Assembly: GCA_905250115.1 (NCBI GenBank)
Contig: CAJNOI010000102.1
Location: 186,001 to 250,000, forward strand
DNA from: Adineta steineri
Lineage: Eukaryota > Rotifera > Eurotatoria > Adinetida > Adinetidae
DNA: 64,000 nt
Direction: 5' to 3'
The notes beneath the pieces were generated by a model. That model saw only the letters and a program-made list of their open reading frames with translations, did not search any database and was not told the DNA's origin. The position numbers were made by a program, and so were the translations under genes. Shown piece by piece: positions 59,764 through 64,000 of the stretch. The first letter of the stretch is position 1; every line of letters begins with the position of its first letter.

Positions 59764-60807
59764 ATGGGTTTGATAGAATCTCGACTGGGTCAATTAAATA
59801 ATATTCCAAGAGAAAATAATTCATGGCGAATAACAAGTGTAGATTTTGCTAGAAGAATAATTAAAATAAATAAAACAAAATATATTATTGGAGAACATGA
59901 ATTAGGAAGAGGAGCATTTGGAAGAGTTTATCCAGCACGTCGATCAACGGATGGTTTGTTTTTTATTTGAAAATATTCAAATAAGAATTTTGTTTTTTCA
60001 AGGTGTTAATGTTGCAATAAAAGTCGTTAGTTTAGCTGAAAATTCCGAGATATCTCCATTATTAGGTGAAGCATTTTTAAATGAAATACTTCAATCAAAA
60101 AGATTATCAGCACAATCAAAACATGTTGTCAGAATGTATGACTTTGATTTTGATCCAGTTGGTCTTGCTTTTATTGTTATGGAACGTGGAGGTTTAGATT
60201 TAGAAAAAACTCTTATAAATAAAAGAACAATATCAATTGCTCAACAAAAAAATCTGTGGAAACAAATGTTAAATATTCTTATTACACTTCATAAAAATTC
60301 TCTAGTTTGTTTTTATATTTTAAATTAATTGTTTTTTCATAATATCTATTTTAGGTACATTTAGATTTAAAACCATCGAATCTAGTCTTTTTTGGTGATC
60401 GATTAAAATTAGTTGATTTAGGTATTGCACAAAAAGCGAATAGTCGAGGGTAAAAATCATTTTTCTTAATGTAAAATAATAATTTTTGTTTTTAAATATT
60501 TAGTCAAGGTCCGAATGGTACATTTGGTTTTACTGCACCTGAAGTTCGTTTAATTCCACATAATTCTTCTCCTCGTTATACACATAAAGCTGACATATGG
60601 TCATTAGGTGCGATTTTATATTGGATTAATTATGGACATGGTCCTCAATATGATCAACATGATAGATCTTATCGACCTCCACCGGGAATACCTTCAGCTA
60701 GAGATCCGAATATTGTTGATATTCTTCGGCATACACTTAGAATGAATCCTCATCGACGACCTCATACTGATTGGCTTGCTCGTCATCCATTTACACGTTC
60801 ATTTTAA
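59764..60807 (+). CDS. Ser/Thr protein kinase, TTK/Mps1-like
   Basis: Four exons (59764-59953, 60003-60304, 60355-60449, 60504-60807) give 296 residues; the protein is a bare kinase domain with about 30 residues before it. The glycine loop is GRGAFGRVY, the VAIK lysine is present, and the hinge is VMERGGLDLE. The catalytic loop is HLDLKPSN (HRD becomes HLD) and the metal loop is VDLGIA (DFG becomes DLG). GTFGFTAPEV holds the P+1 region and ADIWSLGAILYWINYG subdomain IX. MERGGLDLEKTL and WSLGAILYWINYGHGP resemble TTK/Mps1 (MECGNIDLNSWL, WSLGCILYYMTYGKTP). The long N terminus of TTK is absent. Activity seems likely since Lys, Asp and Asn are kept. Confidence 0.75.
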
Positions 60808-63400
60808 TAAATTAATTTTTTTTAATAAAATTGAGAAGAATGGAGAATAGTTTAATTTTTCTTTTTCTTTCTTCGTCGTCTGAGTAAATTGTGAAGAAGA
60901 ATATTGAAGCATATCAAATCATTATTTTTGATAAAATCAAAAATCTTCTATTGTTTATTTTAAAAAAAAACTGATGAGAAGTAAATTATTCTATGTCATT
61001 TAACTGATTATAATCACAAGTTTCATTTCTCGTGTGAATAGATAAATTAAAATTTTTATCAAATAAATCTATCAATAGAATTCGAATTTTAATTATTGTT
61101 GATAGAAATTAAGATTAATTCACGTATAGAATATTGTACTTTTCATCGAATATTTAAGATCCAAATTTCTATATAAATCATATTCATTCTGTTATATTTT
61201 AAAATATCGTAGTTAATTTTAATGACATAGAAAAGAATATTTACATATTCTAAAATTGATCATTATAAAATAATCTGTCGTAAGAATATATTTCATTATT
61301 TTTATAAAGTAGAGTTTATTACTGAATCTATGTTATTACATGTGTCCTTGGTCTTATTGACCTGGATATGCGTATATATACTGTACGTAAAAAAGAAAAG
61401 ATTGCTATTTTCATTGTCGATAATTGATGAGTACATATATATCGATATGGTAAGATAAATATATATATATGTATCTATATATCTAGTTGAATTTTGATAA
61501 ATTATTTTTATTGACCTTCTTCACTCAATCGAGATATATGTGATTGTTATTCAAACTCGAGAGTAAAGGTTAAGTTGACGAAGAAAACGTAATCGGCGAA
61601 AATGAAATTATTAAGTAATGATTTTTAATAAATTGAATAGATTCATTTTCAATCTTATGCATCGATTCGAAACACTTGATAGATATTAGTTTTCTATGAC
61701 ATACAAACAAAATTTATCAAATTAATTTTTATAAAAAAATAATTGAAAATGTCTACAATTAAATTACACAAAAAAAATGTCTTCAAATTACAATTATAAT
61801 AAAATATATAAACAATTAAATTGTTTCTACAAAATTCTGTGTTGTATTTCTATCTTTATCGATAATATCTTCTGATTAAAGTATAAATAAAAACTTTTTG
61901 ATTGAAAAAGAGTATGATCTCAATGCTTTTCTCTGCTTCAGTTTATATAGAGATAATTCATGATAAAACGAAAAATCAAGGTACTTTCAGTATTTTTTAG
62001 TAGAAATAAATTTTTGCCATGAGTCAATTTCGATGATGTTGAACAAAATAAAAATATTAGAAATTGTCGAATATGTCAATACTTCATTTTTAAATATATT
62101 TTCTTGTCTTCACTAATATCAATGGTCATAAGTATAAACAAAGAATAATTTACTTAGAAATACATATTCTATATAAGAACTTTAACTGATTATCATGATA
62201 TACTAGATAATGGTTCCAAATATTTGATTACATGTATTATTCGTATTTATTATATAGAACTAGAAGTGTAAACCGCCGCTGTTGACACCCATAATAAATA
62301 TCGATTTTTTTATTTATATTTTTCTTAATTCTACATTGATTAAAATTCCTAACTAGTTACAACCGCTGCAGAATCTTGAAATTTCAACTATAAATTTAAG
62401 TTTTATGAGCAATCAGTAGTAAGATGTTAGATCGGTTTTAATCCAAAGATCAAAAGTAAACAGTATTGCTTAATTTTGAGAATTATGAATAAACTTAAAA
62501 ACAAGACATGCAAAAGTTTTCTCTTATTCTTTTAGTCAGTTTAAGAATCGAAATTATTAAGTTTTAAATAATATAAACATAGACTGAATAATTAGATAAA
62601 TCAATTTCTAATATGAAAAATATCGAAGCTATTTCACTTGGTTCCATTTTGTGAAATGTATTTATCTATTTCTTAATTTATTATAAAAATAGTCTATATA
62701 TTTAAGTGACGGAAGAATGTCTCATGAAATTATGATTTTTTCATATAATTAATTCAAGAGAAATTTTTATTTTATTAGAATTTAATATATTAAATTGATA
62801 AACGTATAATTTGCTCATTAAGTTTGAAGTATCTTTTTTCCTCTATAAGCGATTCAGAATATCCCCTTGGAAGGAACATTCAGTCTTAATGGATTAAATT
62901 TACCACTGTTCTCAATTTATATGAAAAGTATTTCTACTTATTTATTATTATTCAAAAAATGAATGGAAGTAATATTTCTCACTTTTCAATTCGATGTAAG
63001 GCTTGCCTAAATTTTTATCTTGTTGCTACGGACAATAGAAAGTCATTGCTTCGTTTGAAAGTCATTCAAGATTAATTTTTTTTCTTTCTCTATGACCTAT
63101 CAGACCTTCTTATTCTAAGGAAACATTACATTTCTTTAAAAAAAAATTTCACATATTGTATCACAATTATTAAATATCGCTTTTGACTTTTAATGGTTAA
63201 ATTGAAGTTTTAGCAGTTATTTGAATATAAATGAAGATCATGTGAACTATTATCGATTGGAAAATAAACAACAAGAAATATTCGTTTTTTTTCTGATAAC
63301 GTCTACTTAAAATATTTATTAGACAGAATAATTATCTATTTCTATTTTTTTTTCTTCTTAACTATAAGACTCGCCAAATAAAAAAAATACCGAGGGACCT
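60808..63400. other. Gene-free AT-rich stretch
   Basis: About 2.6 kb of low-complexity AT-rich DNA with TA microsatellite runs near 61430-61490. No ORF, RNA gene or repeat family member was recognised. Confidence 0.6.
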
Positions 63401-63401
63401 A

Positions 63402-63772
63402 AAAGTCACTTTACCGTACAGAAAATTGCATATCTCTCTCGTGCGTTTCGTACGACAAGGCTGATTATTTTATCGGTTATAGAAGCATGTTTATTCTTCA
63501 TTTCAACCGAGACAGACTTAGACAGAACCTCTACAGAATATTAATATTGGTCCTAACAGAAAAAAATTTGTCTTTTCATAGGTAAGAAAAAACTTTCGTG
63601 TGATTGGGAAAAGTTAATTTATTGAAGATGAAATATTATGCAGACATGATAGGAATCTTAGTATTCCGTAGAAATTCTTTCTAAGTCTATCTCGGTGAAC
63701 AGACTTTCATAACCGGTAAAAAAAATCAACAGCGAAATATGCAATTTTTTTTTTGTACGATAAAGTGACTTT
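63402..63772. mobile_element. Long-armed hairpin element, 370 bp
   Basis: Left end AAAGTCACTTTACCGTACAG and right end GTACGATAAAGTGACTTT are inverted copies. The arms can be followed about 150 bp inward (AATTGCATAT/ATATGCAATT; CGGTTAT/ATAACCG; ACCGAGACAGACTTAGA with TCTAAGTCTATCTCGGT). No ORF. Similar in plan to the elements at 41635 and 47385 but with different ends. Confidence 0.75.
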
Positions 63773-63819
63773 GGATAAAAAATATAGAAGTATAATCATA
63801 TATTCTTCATATTTAAGTT

Positions 63820-64000
63820 AATTCTCTTTCTCGTAGAGAAGTCTTGTAAACATAAATTGTCTACTTACTTGCGTGTCCACACTTCACTGATTGGTCCAAA
63901 AATTACGTAAAGATATAAAAGGAATTTTTTTTATAAGGGTTGACCGAAGGGTAATCGTGGTCGAATCTAAAGCCGGTTTTTAAATAAATAGTTTACTAGT
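63820..64000. mobile_element. CTCTTTCTCGT MITE, copy C (cut by window end)
   Basis: It starts ATTCTCTTTCTCGTAGAGAA and shares ACATAAATTGTCTAC, CACTTCACTGATTGGTCC and AAGATATAAAAGGAATTTT with copies A and B. The right end lies beyond the window. Confidence 0.65.

Noticed and set aside
1-64000. tRNA or rRNA genes
   Set aside because: No cloverleaf or conserved rRNA stretch was noticed by eye; a covariance search could still find a small RNA.

Overview
The window looks like nuclear DNA of a bdelloid rotifer (Adineta/Rotaria type). This is inferred from content, not a database match. It is AT-rich. Most genes have short introns of about 45-80 bp, beside three intronless class A-type GPCR genes. 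It has a very long FG-GAP/VCBS repeat protein, a bulb-lectin/PAN protein, an ATP-grasp/SET fusion, and scattered G-rich motifs close to TGTGGG, which I recall as the bdelloid telomere repeat. A run of N at 50533-50542 is an assembly gap.

Left part (1-16 kb): a GPCR cut by the window edge; a secreted PQQ-type beta-propeller with a GC-AG intron; a possible PAP2-like remnant; an intronless GPCR; a 1499-residue three-exon FG-GAP membrane protein; a third GPCR. Middle part (16-38 kb), nearly all on the minus strand: a UAS-domain protein with an F-box-like tail; a clan-A glycoside hydrolase with a galactose-lectin domain inside it; a multi-pass membrane protein; the ATP-grasp/SET fusion with one in-frame stop; a PAN/bulb-lectin protein; a small WAP protein (plus strand); a type I membrane protein; and an SLC25A21-like oxodicarboxylate carrier. 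Right part (38-61 kb): an SLC49A3-like transporter, a secreted S33-like alpha/beta hydrolase, CCDC171 reconstructed from 12 exons, a claudin/PMP22-like tetraspan, and a TTK-like kinase. The last 3.2 kb and several other spacers hold no gene I can recognise.

The spacers are full of structure. A family of short G-rich/C-rich palindromes built around CTTGAGGGTGTGGG occurs only outside exons and introns. Exactly one full copy sits in each of six consecutive spacers between 18 and 33 kb, and more copies lie elsewhere. Several foldback transposons are also present: a 970-bp element with 9-bp target duplications and dozens of GGGCTTTCGTA units, a 0.9-kb element carrying a 42-bp minisatellite, nested TTAA-flanked MITEs, and four long-armed hairpins. 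A CTCTTTCTCGT-ended MITE has three copies, two of them in CCDC171 introns.

The genes do not form an obvious pathway. Several encode secreted or membrane proteins of environmental sensing, carbohydrate binding or protein turnover. Some (FG-GAP, PQQ propeller, ATP-grasp) belong to families better known from bacteria and are candidates for transfer.
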